Assembly (NCBI GenBank): GCA_026545765.1
Contig: JAIFAC010000174.1
Span: forward strand, 1-64,000
Reading direction: 5' to 3'
Source: Plantago major
Lineage: Eukaryota > Streptophyta > Magnoliopsida > Lamiales > Plantaginaceae
Length of the DNA: 64,000 nt
Shown here: positions 1 through 11,883 of the stretch, in pieces
Layout of the letters: each line of letters begins with the position of its first letter
Numbering within the stretch: position 1 is the stretch's first letter
Position numbers and translations under genes: made by a program
The notes under the pieces: model-generated
Databases searched by the model: none
Told to the model about the DNA's origin: nothing
What the model saw: the letters and a program-made list of their open reading frames with translations, nothing else

Positions 1-1641
1 AAAGCGTATGCATGAACAATAATGGACGAGCTTCTCCGGAGATGAGGAGGAGTATAATTGTTCTTTTTTCCTTTTAAAGTCATCATATTGACTACAGTTC
101 ATTTATTTGCATTTTCTTTCTTGTACAATAGGACAAAAAAAAATCTAAATGGAACTAACATATGTCTGTTTCTCAGTAAACCTTAGTTGAGGGTAAGTGG
201 AACAATAAAAAAAGATGGTAAATTTCCTGAGTCTGGCCACTTCAACTTGTAATTAAGTGGAACTGATCATGTCACCTTCTCTCCTATATCGATGTTAGCA
301 CTCTTATTTATCTTTGGATGACATTTGGAATGAGCAGCTCCTACCCTCGGGGTGAGCTAGGTAATACCCTGAGCTTGAGGCAGCCTAGGAACCACATATA
401 TTTCTTCTGCTGTTACCACACATCTAACTGAACTATAACATCAAAGGTTAAGTGGAGAAAATTTTGATGCGTGGAGGCGACTGCATCGTCTACTTGATTG
501 GTCTATTCATTTCAGAAGCTGCTAGTAGGAGAATAGATAAGATGGAGACAATTATGAGTAAATGAATGGAAATTCCATAAACTTCTTATAAAATAGAAAT
601 GATGTTGTATAAACTCTTAAAGGCACATAGATGTTCTAGGATGATATTATCTTTTTGTGAAGACCTTTCCTGCTAGCTACATGAGGAAAAATGATCTCTC
701 AAGCTGTTGTGATGCATTTTAGTATTATAGACTGCTCATGAATTCCAGTCAATTTCATTGATATTTAGTTGATGAAAGATGAGAAACATCGACAGCCTTT
801 TAGTAGAGTACACAAGGAACCTGGCTGGTAGATTTTCACCAGACAGATTCTTCCAAGTTTTAACATGAATGAGGGTGACAAGTCTTAGTAGCATCATCCC
901 ATGACCATAACTTAAAAGATTTGGATGGCATTGATTTTAGGTGATGGAAATGGCCAACTACTGAAGTATACAAGAAGGCGTTTAGATAGCATTTAAATTG
1001 ATGTGGTGTGAGCAGTGAGGGCCTTTAATAGTTCCATATCATTTAGTAATACTGAAATCTTTTCATGTTTCATTGGCATTATTTCTAGTTCAGAATATCA
1101 ATGATTATGGGAGCTGATTCCTGTTACATGAAAGCATAACCTCTTCCTACCTCAGTAGCATCCCATACATTAATTGATTAAGTTTGAACTGCCCAAGTTG
1201 GCATCAGTCGCTGAAGATCAAAATTGGAGTACAGGGTACTGTTTCCTTCAACTTGCTCATTTCAGATCACAGACCTAATTTTTTTCAAAAAAACTCCATA
1301 GGAAACTTTATCCTTGTGTTTTTTCTGTAAAACAATTGAGTTTTTTGGCTGCCTGAAATTTCATATTTTTCAATAACTCAGCCCTTTGCATGAACTCTAA
1401 TTCATCAGTAAGACAAGTATTAATTGTTCTGCTTTACTTTTATTGTTACTTTATCTCAGAAATGGCATTTCAATGATTTCATTATTAGTTGTATTCATAT
1501 GTTTGAAACAGTTCTCTAATTACCCGCATTGGTAAATGATAACTGAATAATACAATTGAAATAATTATGATAATAGTAATAATTAATAACTGAGAAAAAT
1601 GTCTGGGTCTTTTCATGAATTTTTTCTGTTTGAACGGGCAG
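1..1641. other. Upstream sequence or first intron of the BIM-like gene; no gene recognised
   Basis: AT-rich DNA without a coding exon I can support. The first recognised exon downstream starts at 1642 behind an acceptor-like AG at 1640-1641 and is already internal to the protein, so at least one 5' exon should lie further upstream. I searched here for the N-terminal BIM motif (a THDFLSLY-like stretch) and did not find it. The stretch is therefore probably a long first intron, with the promoter outside the window. No repeat ends or transposon termini were recognised. Confidence 0.4.
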
Positions 1642-2548
1642 GTAGCTTTCTTAAGACTCAAGACTTCTTACAGCCATTAGAATTAGTAGAGAAGAATTCC
1701 ACGAAAGAAGAAAACACAGTTGACTGGCTGCTGCCGAGAAGCCTCTTACCCAACCTCCCCTCCATCAGTGGAGCATATTCTTCCTGGAGGCATAGGAACA
1801 TATACTATCTCTTATTTAACCAAAAGGTTCTTAAGCCGGAGGCAAGTTTATTCACTGCACAGGCTAGTAGTGCGACAAAAATGGCGAAAATTCAAACTGT
1901 AGTTCTCAAACAGCAAGTGGTTTCACTCTCTGGGATGAATCTGTCGTTAAACTGGGAAGACAGGGAAGGAGAATATTTCTGCTGACAGGCATGTTCGACG
2001 AGGTAAATTTAATACTTAATTGTTTTACGGGAAGTTAAAATGATAATATGTATTATAGCAGAATTTCCATATGACAGAAGCAGGTATGAATGCTGTTGGA
2101 GGACAATGGCCTTCATTGGTGGAAAGGCAGTCACAGTCATCATCTACATCTCATATGCATAATATTGGAACCTTCAGCTCTTTCTCATCCTCACAGTCAG
2201 TCATCTTCATTATCCTTTTAATTGATTTTTCCACTTGTTCCAGAGTCACCAGCTTTTATATTGCTTCCGCGTTGCTCTATATAGGAGTCCACGGTATTTC
2301 TGGTTTTCATCATGAATTCTTCTTTCAGGCCATCTTCATCTCAGAAGAAACAAAGTTTCATGGATATGATAACATCAGCTAAGAATGGCCAAGAAGATGA
2401 TGAGGATGATGAAGACGATGAAGAGTTTGCTGTTAAGAAGGAGAACTCGTCTCACCCGAAAGGTGTCTTTCGCATCTCTCATGATGTTGTCTGTTCATTA
2501 CATCCTTGCATTTTCAAGTTAAAACATTATTAGAGTACTGCATGACAG

Positions 2549-3646
2549 GCAATTTTCCTATTAAAGTGGAAGCGAAAACCATAGATCAGAAGCCAAGCAC
2601 ACCACGTTCAAAACACTCGGCAACAGAGCAGCGAAGGAGGAGCAAGATTAATGACAGGCATGTTAGAATTAAAGTTCCAAAATCTATTTACTTTCTGTCA
2701 CCAATTCATCGCTAAAATTGACAGCCACCATTTATCCAGTTACACCAGCTTTTATAGTGCTCTACATCAAATAGTTAGTTTCCAAGCGGATGATGATGAT
2801 CATATTATGCTTCGAAATGCTGAAATCCAAATAAAGAATATCTTGTCCTGTAGAATTTCATGGATGTCATTGTATACAATATGCAAGTATGTTTAGATTG
2901 TCCCCCTTTCCTTTTTTTTTCCCCCCGATTTTCTTAAGTTCCTCAAATTTAACAAATAAATGAAATCAGAATGCTAGTGCTGCCAACATAGGTTTTCTCT
3001 TCATTTAAGGAATCTTGCCCAAATTTGCAATCCTTGTCTTGTTGGCAAACGAATTACAAATTTGCGGCTTAAAGTTTTGGAACCTTGGATCTTGTATTCG
3101 TATGTAGTTAGGTTCTGCATGGAATATATGCAAGTACATAATGTAATCATACAGCAGGTTTATTTACAAGTACATAGTTTGTACAATGTCCTTACCTGGT
3201 TAATCACAAGTTGTCGTGTTCACGGAACTTATAGCACATTTGTTGGTAGTCCTAATTGTGTAACCCGTAAATTCTTTATTGTGTCAGAACATAAGATATA
3301 TTAATTGATAACACATATTGTGATATCAGAAATAGAAAATATCAAGACAGCAGTCTGTGCATGTATGTACCTTAAAGAGTTGGTGTTATTGCAGATTTCA
3401 GAAGCTGAGAGAGATAATCCCTAACAGTGATCAAAAGAGAGACAAGGCGTCTTTTCTCTTAGAGGTAGTTAAATGGAACCAGAGAATGAGTTGTCCAGAT
3501 TAGAACTATGATAGTTCTTGTTGAAAATTAATATTGTCAAATACTTTTGCAGGTTATCGGTACATTCAGTTCTTACAAGAGAAGGTAACAAAATATGAGA
3601 GTTCATACAATGTCTGGAATCATGAACCAGCAAGATTATGCAATGG
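2549..3646 (+). other. bHLH-coding exons of the BIM-like gene
   Basis: Three exons carry the DNA-binding and dimerisation domain. Exon 2549-2657 encodes the basic region with the His-Glu-Arg pattern of E-box binders (H in SKHSATEQ, then E, then RRR). Exon 3395-3464 encodes helix 1, the loop and the start of helix 2 ([15 protein letters not shown]). Exon 3553-3646 encodes the rest of helix 2 (YIQFLQEKV) and the conserved NHEPA tail. The join between the second and third exons should read EVIEYIQFL, but one base appears missing at about 3559-3560, which would truncate helix 2 and abolish dimerisation if real. Confidence 0.8.
2658..3394 (+). other. GC-AG intron inside the bHLH domain
   Basis: The exon ends AATGACAG at 2657 and the intron begins GCATGT. 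The acceptor is GCAG at 3391-3394. Only this pair gives codon phase AG|A and the peptide NDRFQKL expected of BIM proteins; the nearest GT (2661-2662) breaks the frame. GC donors are a known minor class of plant U2 introns, usually alternatively spliced or weaker. At 737 nt it is the longest intron seen in this gene. Confidence 0.75.
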
Positions 3647-5089
3647 GTAAATTAATTCTGGGAAATCAACCTGCAATGTCATATTACAATGTTTCCTAAC
3701 GGAGTCCTTGACTAATGACTATTTCTATTTACTGGCTTGCAGAAAAATTGTCCGTAGCTGAAGGTTATATGGATCCCGCTCAGGAATAATCACTGGTTCA
3801 GGCGTAGCATCTGTTTTTGCTGAGAACAAAGCTGTGATTTCTCCTTCTATCCCCAAGAATGGACATAACTTGGTAGAATCAGACATAAGTACCTCTACAA
3901 TTTTCAGCCTGAGGGGTCAGCAGCCTGAGCCAACGTCTAAGGCAGTATCTGCTCAACCACCGGTACAGCCTAATATTTTCACATTCGCTAGACCGACCAT
4001 TGCGACTTCCCCAATCTCAGCAAAACTAGCATCTGATATGGATAAGACCACATCCTGGCCAACATCTCAGCTTCTGGAGAACAGATCATTTATGGATGAT
4101 TCCACTGTTCCAGCAGATAAGATGAAAGACCAGGAAGTGACGATTGAAAGTGGGACAATTAACATCTCAAGTGTCTATTCAAGAAGGTGAGAACTCTTAA
4201 TGATATCATATAAGGTTTTACCCTCTTTTTTTTCCTTCTTCATTCGGCTGATTTGATTACTGAAAGATTACTAGAGCCAAATGGCAAAGGCTGTGAGCTC
4301 AAGATGTCTCGGGCAAACAAATGACCAAGAAACATCTAAACTGTGCTCCTAATTTTGTCAGTTTCAGTGTTTTATTTATCTCATTTTTTGTACATGTGGA
4401 GTATGTAGAGATACTTCATTCCATGGAGGAGCAAGTCATAGGAAAAAACAGTTTTCCCTAAATATATGAAAATATAATCACTTCAAACTAATGCAAAAAA
4501 AAAAAAACACGTGGGGATGCAGTGATGTGGTTTATCTTAACAATTTCACAAGTCTCTACTTGCACTGTGAAAAAAACCAATTTCAAGAGTTTTCTAATCT
4601 TTTGTAGTCTTTACCCATACCTGAAATAAGTTTAATACCGTTTTAAGTTGTTGGGATTTTATTTTGGGATTGACACTTGAAATCATTTTATTGGCAGATT
4701 GTTGAATACTCTTACACAAGCACTACAGAGTTCTGGAGTCGATCTTTCACAAGCTAACATCTCAGTGCAAATTGATCTTGGGAAGACTAGGAATAGCGAC
4801 TTAAATTCTCCAGCTTCCACTATGAAGGTGGGAGTCCATCTTTTCATTCCTTTTATTGTGTATACATTCTTTTGAGAAACACAGTACTAGTGTAATATCA
4901 AAACTCCATAGCTTCTTTCCGGTTCATTGATCAAGTTCCACAAGAATATAGAAACCTTTTACTTGATAAATCTTGATGTTCTCTCACTCTATGTAGGAGG
5001 ATGATGTTATGGCTAACTTAGCACGTTCTGGAGTTACGAGTACAGCAGGTGAGTTCGACCAAGCTCTGAAGAGACTGAGAACCAGCTGA

Positions 5090-6189
5090 GGCCTGTATGA
5101 ATCACCAGTGTAACAAGCAACATTTTTTGGTAGCTTAATTTTTTTTAATCTTCATTTTTTGGGGTTCCCTTAACCATTTAAGGTTATTAATGTTTTATTC
5201 TTGACAGAGAGAGGGACCTGCATATAACTTAAATCAGGAATCGGTGTAAATGTATGTTGTTTTTAAGCGTGTTTCTTTTTCCACTAGCCCTGGGATCTAT
5301 GCACAGATTTTCCCATGAAGATAATGTCATCTTTAATACTCTGTAATCTGTATCACTTTGATAGTTAATTTAATTCTCTATAGAGGTTTCTAATTCTACC
5401 CAGCATAAAGCCTTGGTTTCGGTTTTATATTTCATTGTACACGTGAAGATGCGAAATGTTTAAAGGACATGTTTATATTTCATACTCTAGAGTGGTCTAA
5501 TTTAAGTACTATTTATGATTAAAGTATTAATTGTAAATTAAATGGTAGGTGTGCAAATCAATACCAAGTTACAATTAACATAATTCCAATTTCACGTGAA
5601 TTGAATCAATTGAAAGTCAATTGAAACAAAATTGATGAAAAAGTCTACAAAAAAGAATTTGCCGAGGAAGAATCTGACGCTGGAATGGAGACGTTCAATA
5701 TATATCGGTAACGGTCAATTTTATATGTCTATCTTTCGGCGTTTGACTTTCGCTTGCACATGAATGCGATGGTGCACCTCATAAATCCAATTAGTACCTA
5801 AATTGTACATAGTTAAATGATAATTAGTACATAAATTGGACACGACCACTCTATAGCACCAAAATCAAAAATGTCTCACACTAGAGTACCAAAAATAGAT
5901 TTTACCCGAATTTGTTGCATCATTAAAGGGGGAAGAGAAGACCCAACCCAATGTGTACAAAGGTACATCAACATTATCCTGATACATATTCTACAAGATG
6001 GTGTATAATCACATCGATGATATTATAAATACCACAAGTTATGTTTTGGTATGTCTAGACTATGTTCCTAAATACTTAGGCGTGCCAATCGCCAGGACAA
6101 TTTGGACCTGAAGGAAAGAAAACGAGAACGTCCCCAATGGCTTGGTAAGAACTTTAACAAGTTGATCTTGAGTGATGACGTGAGCCACC
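5090..6189. other. 3' UTR of the BIM-like gene, then intergenic AT-rich DNA
   Basis: The first few hundred bases after the stop at 5089 are T-rich and probably 3' UTR. From about 5500 onward there is AT-rich sequence with no ORF, tRNA or recognised transposon end. The stretch 5780-5930 (phrases such as TTAGTACCTAAATTG and ACCAAAAATAGATTTTACCC) resembles common low-value plant intergenic repeats, but I cannot name a family. Positions 6185-6189 (CCACC) form the left flank of copia element A. Confidence 0.4.
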
Positions 6190-7617
6190 CGTTAGGAATA
6201 TTTGTTTAGAATCCTTATCTTAGTTCAGAAAGGTAACTAGTACTCTTAGTTCACTTGAACATCGTAAAAGAGTAAATTTACTGAGTATGTTATTCTAGCA
6301 AATTTTGTATATGATTCTAGGTCTCTGAGTGTAATTTTTATATTTTTTAAGAAGACCAAGAAGCAAGCATCCAGCAGAAGGAAGCCTTTATTGAAGATCA
6401 GAAGACTGCACAAGATTGCTAAAGACTAAGGAGAAGTGTCTCCTCAGATACTTTGGCTCAGATACCTTGAAGAAATTACGCGTCTTTGGAATACAAGTAT
6501 TTCAATAGGTTTCTGACTGAGAAAGGACCTGCAAAGCCTCAGAAAGCTTGCATTGTTCTGTTGGCACTATAGGACAAAAGTTAGTGCAGTGCATTAATTA
6601 CGCAGACAAAGATGTCTGAGCAAAAGAGGAAATCTCTGAAAAGAGACAAAGCTCACTGCCGTACTAACTTCATATATCGTTAGTTTGAATTTCATTGAGC
6701 CTGACGGATATTATTCAAACGGCATGATTTTCAACTATAAATATTACCACTTAGAATGCTTGAAAGATACACTGAATACACAGAACTTCTTACATTACAT
6801 TGAAGCATACAAGCCTTCTACCTACTTACTCTCTAGCTTTCTGTTGCGACAAAAGCTCTTGAATTCTAAGTAGCACGAAAGTTCTTAGTGTCCTGATCCT
6901 TAACAAGAATTGCATATTGTGAAGGAGTTGAATCCAGAAGATATAGTTGCGACTCATATCTGTGATTCATTCTCTTGAACAACATCAAGACTTGGGTCAG
7001 TAAAGAACAACTTACCATACATTGAAAAGTGTATTAAGTAAGATTGTTTCTACAGAGCACTCTCAGATAACTGTAAAGGTTATAAGAGCCTGCTCACCTG
7101 ACAAACTACCATAGCCAACACCACACAGGCGGTTGAGCATAGGAAGTACTTGGCTTTGGAAGCTGAGGAATAGCTGAAAGGTTATTGAGTAGAGGAAGTA
7201 CTTGGTTGGGAAAACCAGGAAACAACTCAGGGGGAACACTCGGTTGGAAACCTAGTGTTAAAGGAATCAAGAGATAGTACTTTGTAAGGGGAACTCAATA
7301 TCTTATCTTAGTGGATTCAAGTCCTGAGAAAGGGCGAGTGGATTAGTTGAGGGATTACGCCACCCTCAGATACCACTATAAACTATTGCGTTATTTACTT
7401 TCTGCACTTTACTTATTGTGTATTTATTGCTTGCTGAGTATTTACACACTTTATAGCCTACTGAGCACGTGCACTTATCACTGAAGTCTTCCGCTCTCTG
7501 AATATAAGTATCAAATACCTTCACAGATATCTGAGAAACTGTTTTATCGTCAAAAGTTTGAAAAGACTATTCACCCCCCCCCTCTAGTCTTTTACTTTGT
7601 CGTTATCTGGACCAACA
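6190..7617 (+). repeat. 5' LTR of copia element A
   Basis: It starts at the GTTAGGAATAT block (the terminal TG is weathered) and ends ..GGACCAACA next to the primer binding site. A TATA box (TATAAATA) lies at 6736-6743, so transcription should start near 6768 and the rest forms R-U5. It contains tandem hairpin units (7149-7258) and a poly(C) tract near 7573-7582, 35-45 nt before the end. About 1.43 kb long. Confidence 0.88.
7149..7258 (+). repeat. Tandem RNA hairpin units in the element A 5' LTR
   Basis: Three stem-loops lie in the transcribed part of the LTR. They are CTTGGCTT-TGG-AAGCTGAG (with two G-U pairs) at 7149-7167, CTTGGTT-GGGA-AACCAGG at 7201-7219 (one G-U pair) and ACACTCGGTT-GGA-AACCTAGTGT at 7236-7258 (one mismatch). 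The same array with different stem bases occurs in elements B and C. The unit spacing is about 52 bp. Confidence 0.65.
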
Positions 7618-7619
7618 AG

Positions 7620-7631
7620 TGGTATCAGAGC
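7620..7631 (+). other. Primer binding site, initiator tRNA-Met, element A
   Basis: TGGTATCAGAGC lies two bases after the 5' LTR end. It is complementary to the 3' end of plant initiator tRNA-Met, the standard primer for minus-strand synthesis in plant copia elements. Confidence 0.9.
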
Positions 7632-7733
7632 AGGAGGTTCTTTAACCTTCTGCACTGAACCTAGATCCTAGATAAGTGCCCGCTAACTGCTTACCACGTA
7701 CACTTGCTTTGTTTGTTTAGTGTTTGCTGCAGG

Positions 7734-10200
7734 ATGTCTCTGAGCGATCCACCCGTTCTCAAGCCAGAGAACTATGAGAAATGGAAGATCAACATGATGC
7801 TTCACCTGGAAACTATCAACGACGAAATGATTGAAGTAATAAAGAATGGCCCCATTATCATTCTAAGAGAAAAGCAAGTCACTGAGGTTTTTAATGGTCG
7901 AGATAAGGAAACAGATGCTGCGGGTTCCTCCACATCTGGTACAACATCGAGTGCAAGACCAACTGGTGAAATTGCGTATGAACTAAAGCCCAGACATCTC
8001 TGGACATTTGAAGATTCCAAGAGAAATAGGCTGGATGGCTAAGCAACAAACATCATTATACGTTCTACCTGCATCACATACAAAGGTAAACTGGTGTGCA
8101 AAAAGCAAAGAAGCACAGTCGGTGAATGAAGAAATTTGTGCCGGCATTGAGAAAACCAAGGAAAACAAGTTCGAAGTTTTGAAGCTCAAATTCCGAAATT
8201 TCAAACAAGGTCCCACTGAGACACTTGAGGAACTTGATTTCAAATTTACAACACTGATGAGTGAAATGGCTAAACTTGGTGAAAGTGAGAGATACTCTAA
8301 CTCTAAAAAGGTTAAGACTATCATGAGAAGCTTGAATAAAAACTGGGAGCACACTTAGTACTTCTATTTCAACCAAGGAATGCCTAACATCACTCCAGTG
8401 GAGCTTTTCTCACATTTGGCAACTGTCAACTATGAGACAAAGCAAAGAGGACATATGATTGCTGAAACATCGTAGAATGTTGCTCTAGTAACTCAAGGTA
8501 CTTCTGAAAAGAAGGATACCAAAGAGGTGACTGAGGAAAACGCTCTTGATGTAAAGCACATGAGAAAGTACGTCAGTCAGGAAATAGAAAGAAGAAGGAC
8601 CAAAGAGAAGCTGAAAAAGCATCTAGGTCCCAACTATCACCAGTACAAAAACATGCAATTGACTAGCTCGCTGAACAAGCCTGCTCAGCGAGCATCGAGT
8701 ACTGAGGGAGCAGAAATCGGAAATGATATCTGTTTCTATTGTTAGAAACCTGGTCACTTTGAGACTGCCCAGCTTATAACAAGCTAAAGACAGGTGACAA
8801 GAAAGATAGGAGAAATTTCAAGAGAAGTCAGAGAGCTATGCTCACTGAGGAAATGAAGAAGATTCAAATCCAACTGGATGCTCTTGCTCTTGATTCTGAG
8901 TCTGAGGATGATGACTTGGATGATTCTAAACTTCCATCACCAGAGTTGTGTGGCATCACTCATGAATTGGTTAACTTCGGTCAAAAGAAGAAAGAAATGT
9001 GCAAGGTTGCTGAGGAGGTCTATCCAGATTACTCCAACATCGAGCCATGCCTAATGGCTGATGAGGTAACCACTATTTCTCGATTTATAAATTATGAGAG
9101 TGATGAGGAAGGAATCAAATATCTAGAACCAAAATTTTCGAGGAAGAAAAGAAATCTCTTGAAAAGGAGTGCTCACAACTGCGAAAGCTATCTGAGACAA
9201 AGGATGCTGAGAATGTTTCTAAAGGCACAGATAGTTGAGACAAGAAAGTTGCATGAAGAAGCAATGGATAAACTTCACAAGAAGTGTGAAGGTCTTCTTT
9301 CTGACAATGATGAACTCAAGAAGAAAGAATTGTCCTTTCAATCCTATGCCAAAGCTTGTGACACTCTCACTGAAGTACACTCTTACTTAAGAGATGCTTT
9401 AGAGAAAGTAGGACTTGGGCTAGACACTCAAACAAATAGTTCTACCACTCTGAACAAGAGTGATGAAAGAATGACGTTTGTTAGTGGTCAGCAAGGTGGT
9501 TCCCAAACAACCTACAACATTGGTCAGAAAGCTAAGGTTGCTGACAAAGGAAAGGCAGTCGTGACCAAACATTTGAGGGAAAAACAAGTCCCAAAGAAAT
9601 CTGATGGGAAAGTTCTTGAAAAGGACCAACACACTGGAAAGTGTAATCACCCACAATGCTACGTCTCTCAAAAAGGAAAGATTGTTGGAGCTGGCAAATT
9701 CTCTAATGTCACGTTTTCTGGAAAGAAAAATGACCCAGAGACAAGTAAGGCTGCTGAGAGGAGATCTCAGTCGGCACCACGTGCTCGAAATGGCATTGGC
9801 TATAAAGCCATCAGGAAACAGCTTGCTCATGATTACAAACTAGAGCAAGAACGATGGATGAAAGCTAAGGTTGCTCACAATAATCATCAGAAGTGGAAGA
9901 AAGAACAAACCACAAGCAATCTGAATGCCAGGGCTAGAAAGAAATCTGACACGGAAAGCTAAGTTCGGTGAAAAGCAGACTCAGCAACCTGACAGGTATC
10001 TGAAAGCACCACGAGGAGCACCAAGGAACACACCAAGAAGGAAAATAGTTCTTGATAATAATGATACTAGTCATTTACCTAGAATTCCTCCTTATGTTCC
10101 TACTAGACAAAAGAATGTCCCTAAGAAATTCATTCAAAAGTTGATTCCTACGGGGATATACTTTAGTCTAGATGGTTCCATTGTTGGAATGAGAACCTAA
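7734..10200 (+). pseudogene. gag region of copia element A
   Basis: The start codon at 7734 follows a pyrimidine-rich leader ending TGCTGCAGG and opens MSLSDPPVLKPENYEKWK, the copia Gag N-terminus. Then come the Gag core (about 8000-8500; FRNFKQGPTETLEELDFKF), a zinc-knuckle remnant around 8735-8770, and a long C-terminal extension (8838-10200). The extension has an acidic patch, a predicted coiled coil (ELKKKELSFQSYAKA) and a basic Lys/Arg-rich tail with the short motif KCNHPQCY. The long extension past the knuckle fits SIRE/Maximus Gags. Broken at several places; the longest open piece is 374 residues (8838-9962). Confidence 0.85.
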
Positions 10201-10221
10201 CTCCATGTTTCCTGTATTGTG

Positions 10222-11587
10222 CAGAACACTCTAAAGAAGAACCCAACGTGGCATTGTGATAGTAGATGTGGGAAGCACATGACAGGAGACAAAGCAAATC
10301 TGGTTAACTACAGAGTATGCAATACATGACCAGATATCAGATTGCAGGAGGAGAAGTGAATCAAACCGTAGGATTTGGAGATCTGAAAATTGGAGCCCTT
10401 ACAATTACTGGAGTACTATATGTGAAGGGATTGAAATATAATCTTCTAAGCATGAGTCAATTTGCTGACAAGGGGTTCTTAGTGAAGATCAAATCCAAAT
10501 TCTGCAAATTGATTGACAATGAGTCAAAGCAGGTAGTCTTGGTTCCTAGGCGTAAAGGAAGTCTCTATGTTGCTGACTCGGCATCTGCCACAACTGAAGA
10601 ATGCCTCATGGTGAGTCAATCTGACTACACTGAAGAAAATTGGCTATGGCATAAAAGAATGAGTCACTTGAATTTCAAAACTCTGAACAAGCTAGCCAAG
10701 AAAGAATTGGTTGTTGGATTACCTAAAATGGCATACAAAAAGGATGGTGTATGTTCAGCTTGCCAATTAGGGAAACATGCCAAAACATCTTTCAAGTCTA
10801 AATCTAGACATTCCAGTGTGAGGCCACTGCAACTGTTACATATGGATCTCTTTGAGTCCTGAATAACTAGTTATGCAGGAAAGTAGTATGGTCTGGTTGT
10901 TGTGGATGACTACTCAATATTCACTTGGGTTGTTTTCCTCAAACAGAAATCTGACGCAAGGGTCAAGATACCAAGCCTGCTGAATAAGCTTGGAGTCATG
11001 AAAAATGACAAGGTATCTGTGATCAGAATAGACCATGGTACTGAGTTTGTGAACCAATACATAAAAGAGTTTTGTACTTGCAAAGGTATACAACATCAAC
11101 TATCTTCAGCAAGGAAACCACAACAAAATGGTGTTGCTGAAAGGAAGAACATGACCCTAAAAGAGGCAGCAAGAAAATGCTTGCTGACACTGAAATAAGT
11201 GAAATCTATTGGGTTGAAGCTGTAAACACAACATGCTACACTCAAAATAGATGTTTGATTAACAAACACCATGATAAGACTCCTTATGAGTTATTGATTG
11301 GTAGACCCCCTAGTATCAAACAGTTAATGGTGTTTGGTTGCAGATGTTTTATTCTTAACAATGGTAAAGACTATCTAAGAACATTTCAACCAAAGGTAGA
11401 TGAAGGAGTATTTCTTAGTTATTCAATGAATAACAAAGCTTACAGAATCTACAACAAAAGGACACAAAAGATTGAAGAATCTGTCCATGTAGTATTCTAT
11501 GAAGGAAACATAAAAGTACCCTTGAATGAAGAACTCTCAGATAGGTTCAAAGAACTTATGATCAAGGATTCTGAACAAGAATCTTAG
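10222..11587 (+). pseudogene. Protease and integrase region of copia element A
   Basis: The protease active-site block (a DSxCGKHMTGD-type motif) lies near 10255-10290. The GAG-pre-integrase segment (LWHKRMSHLNFKTLNKLA) and zinc-binding Cys pair (CSACQLGKHAK) follow at about 10640-10800. The integrase core begins HMDLFES and continues GLVVVDDYSIFTWVVFLKQK, with the later LSSARKPQQNGVAERKN block carrying the catalytic Glu. It then runs into PYELLIGRPPS, typical of copia integrase C-termini. Protease-integrase-RT order confirms Ty1/copia. A few breaks. Confidence 0.87.
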
Positions 11588-11883
11588 AGAGGAAATGATT
11601 ATGTCATTCACTTGGAGGATGAGTCTGACGAAGAAAGGCAATCATTGCCGAGTAACAACCAGATGACTCTAAGACATGATGAAGAGTTTCCTATGAAAAT
11701 CCAGAAATGGATCAAGACATTGAGAATCTTCATCATAAAGAGGTCTCTGAGAAGGAGGTTGCTGTGAATCCTGTCTCAGATACCCAGGACACTGAACAAG
11801 TGTCAGATATTCCAAGCACATTACAAGTGCCAGATATCTTAGATAATTAACAAGTATCTTATCATGATCATAATGATATAGAA

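Larger units (their letters stand above)
1642..5089 (+). pseudogene. BIM1-like bHLH transcription factor (BES1-interacting Myc-like), interrupted reading frame
   Basis: BIM proteins are plant nuclear bHLH factors that partner BES1/BZR1 at E-boxes in brassinosteroid responses; that is family knowledge. Coding exons by splice sites and homology: 1642-2002, 2062-2195, 2329-2462, 2549-2657, 3395-3464, 3553-3646, 3743-4186, 4698-4827 and 4997-5089 (stop TGA 5087-5089), about 520 codons, close to Arabidopsis BIM1. Landmarks in order: LKTQDFLQPLE, HILPGGIGTYTIS, SGFTLWDES, QSFMDMITSAK with an acidic run, the basic region [64 protein letters not shown] and [19 protein letters not shown]. The frame must change near 1733, 1763, in the rest of that exon, near 2062, near 3560, near 3636, near 3752 and near 3785. 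Most read as single missing bases, yet splice sites and phases persist. It is either a young pseudogene or a real gene with consensus indels. The first exon is not seen. Confidence 0.85.
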
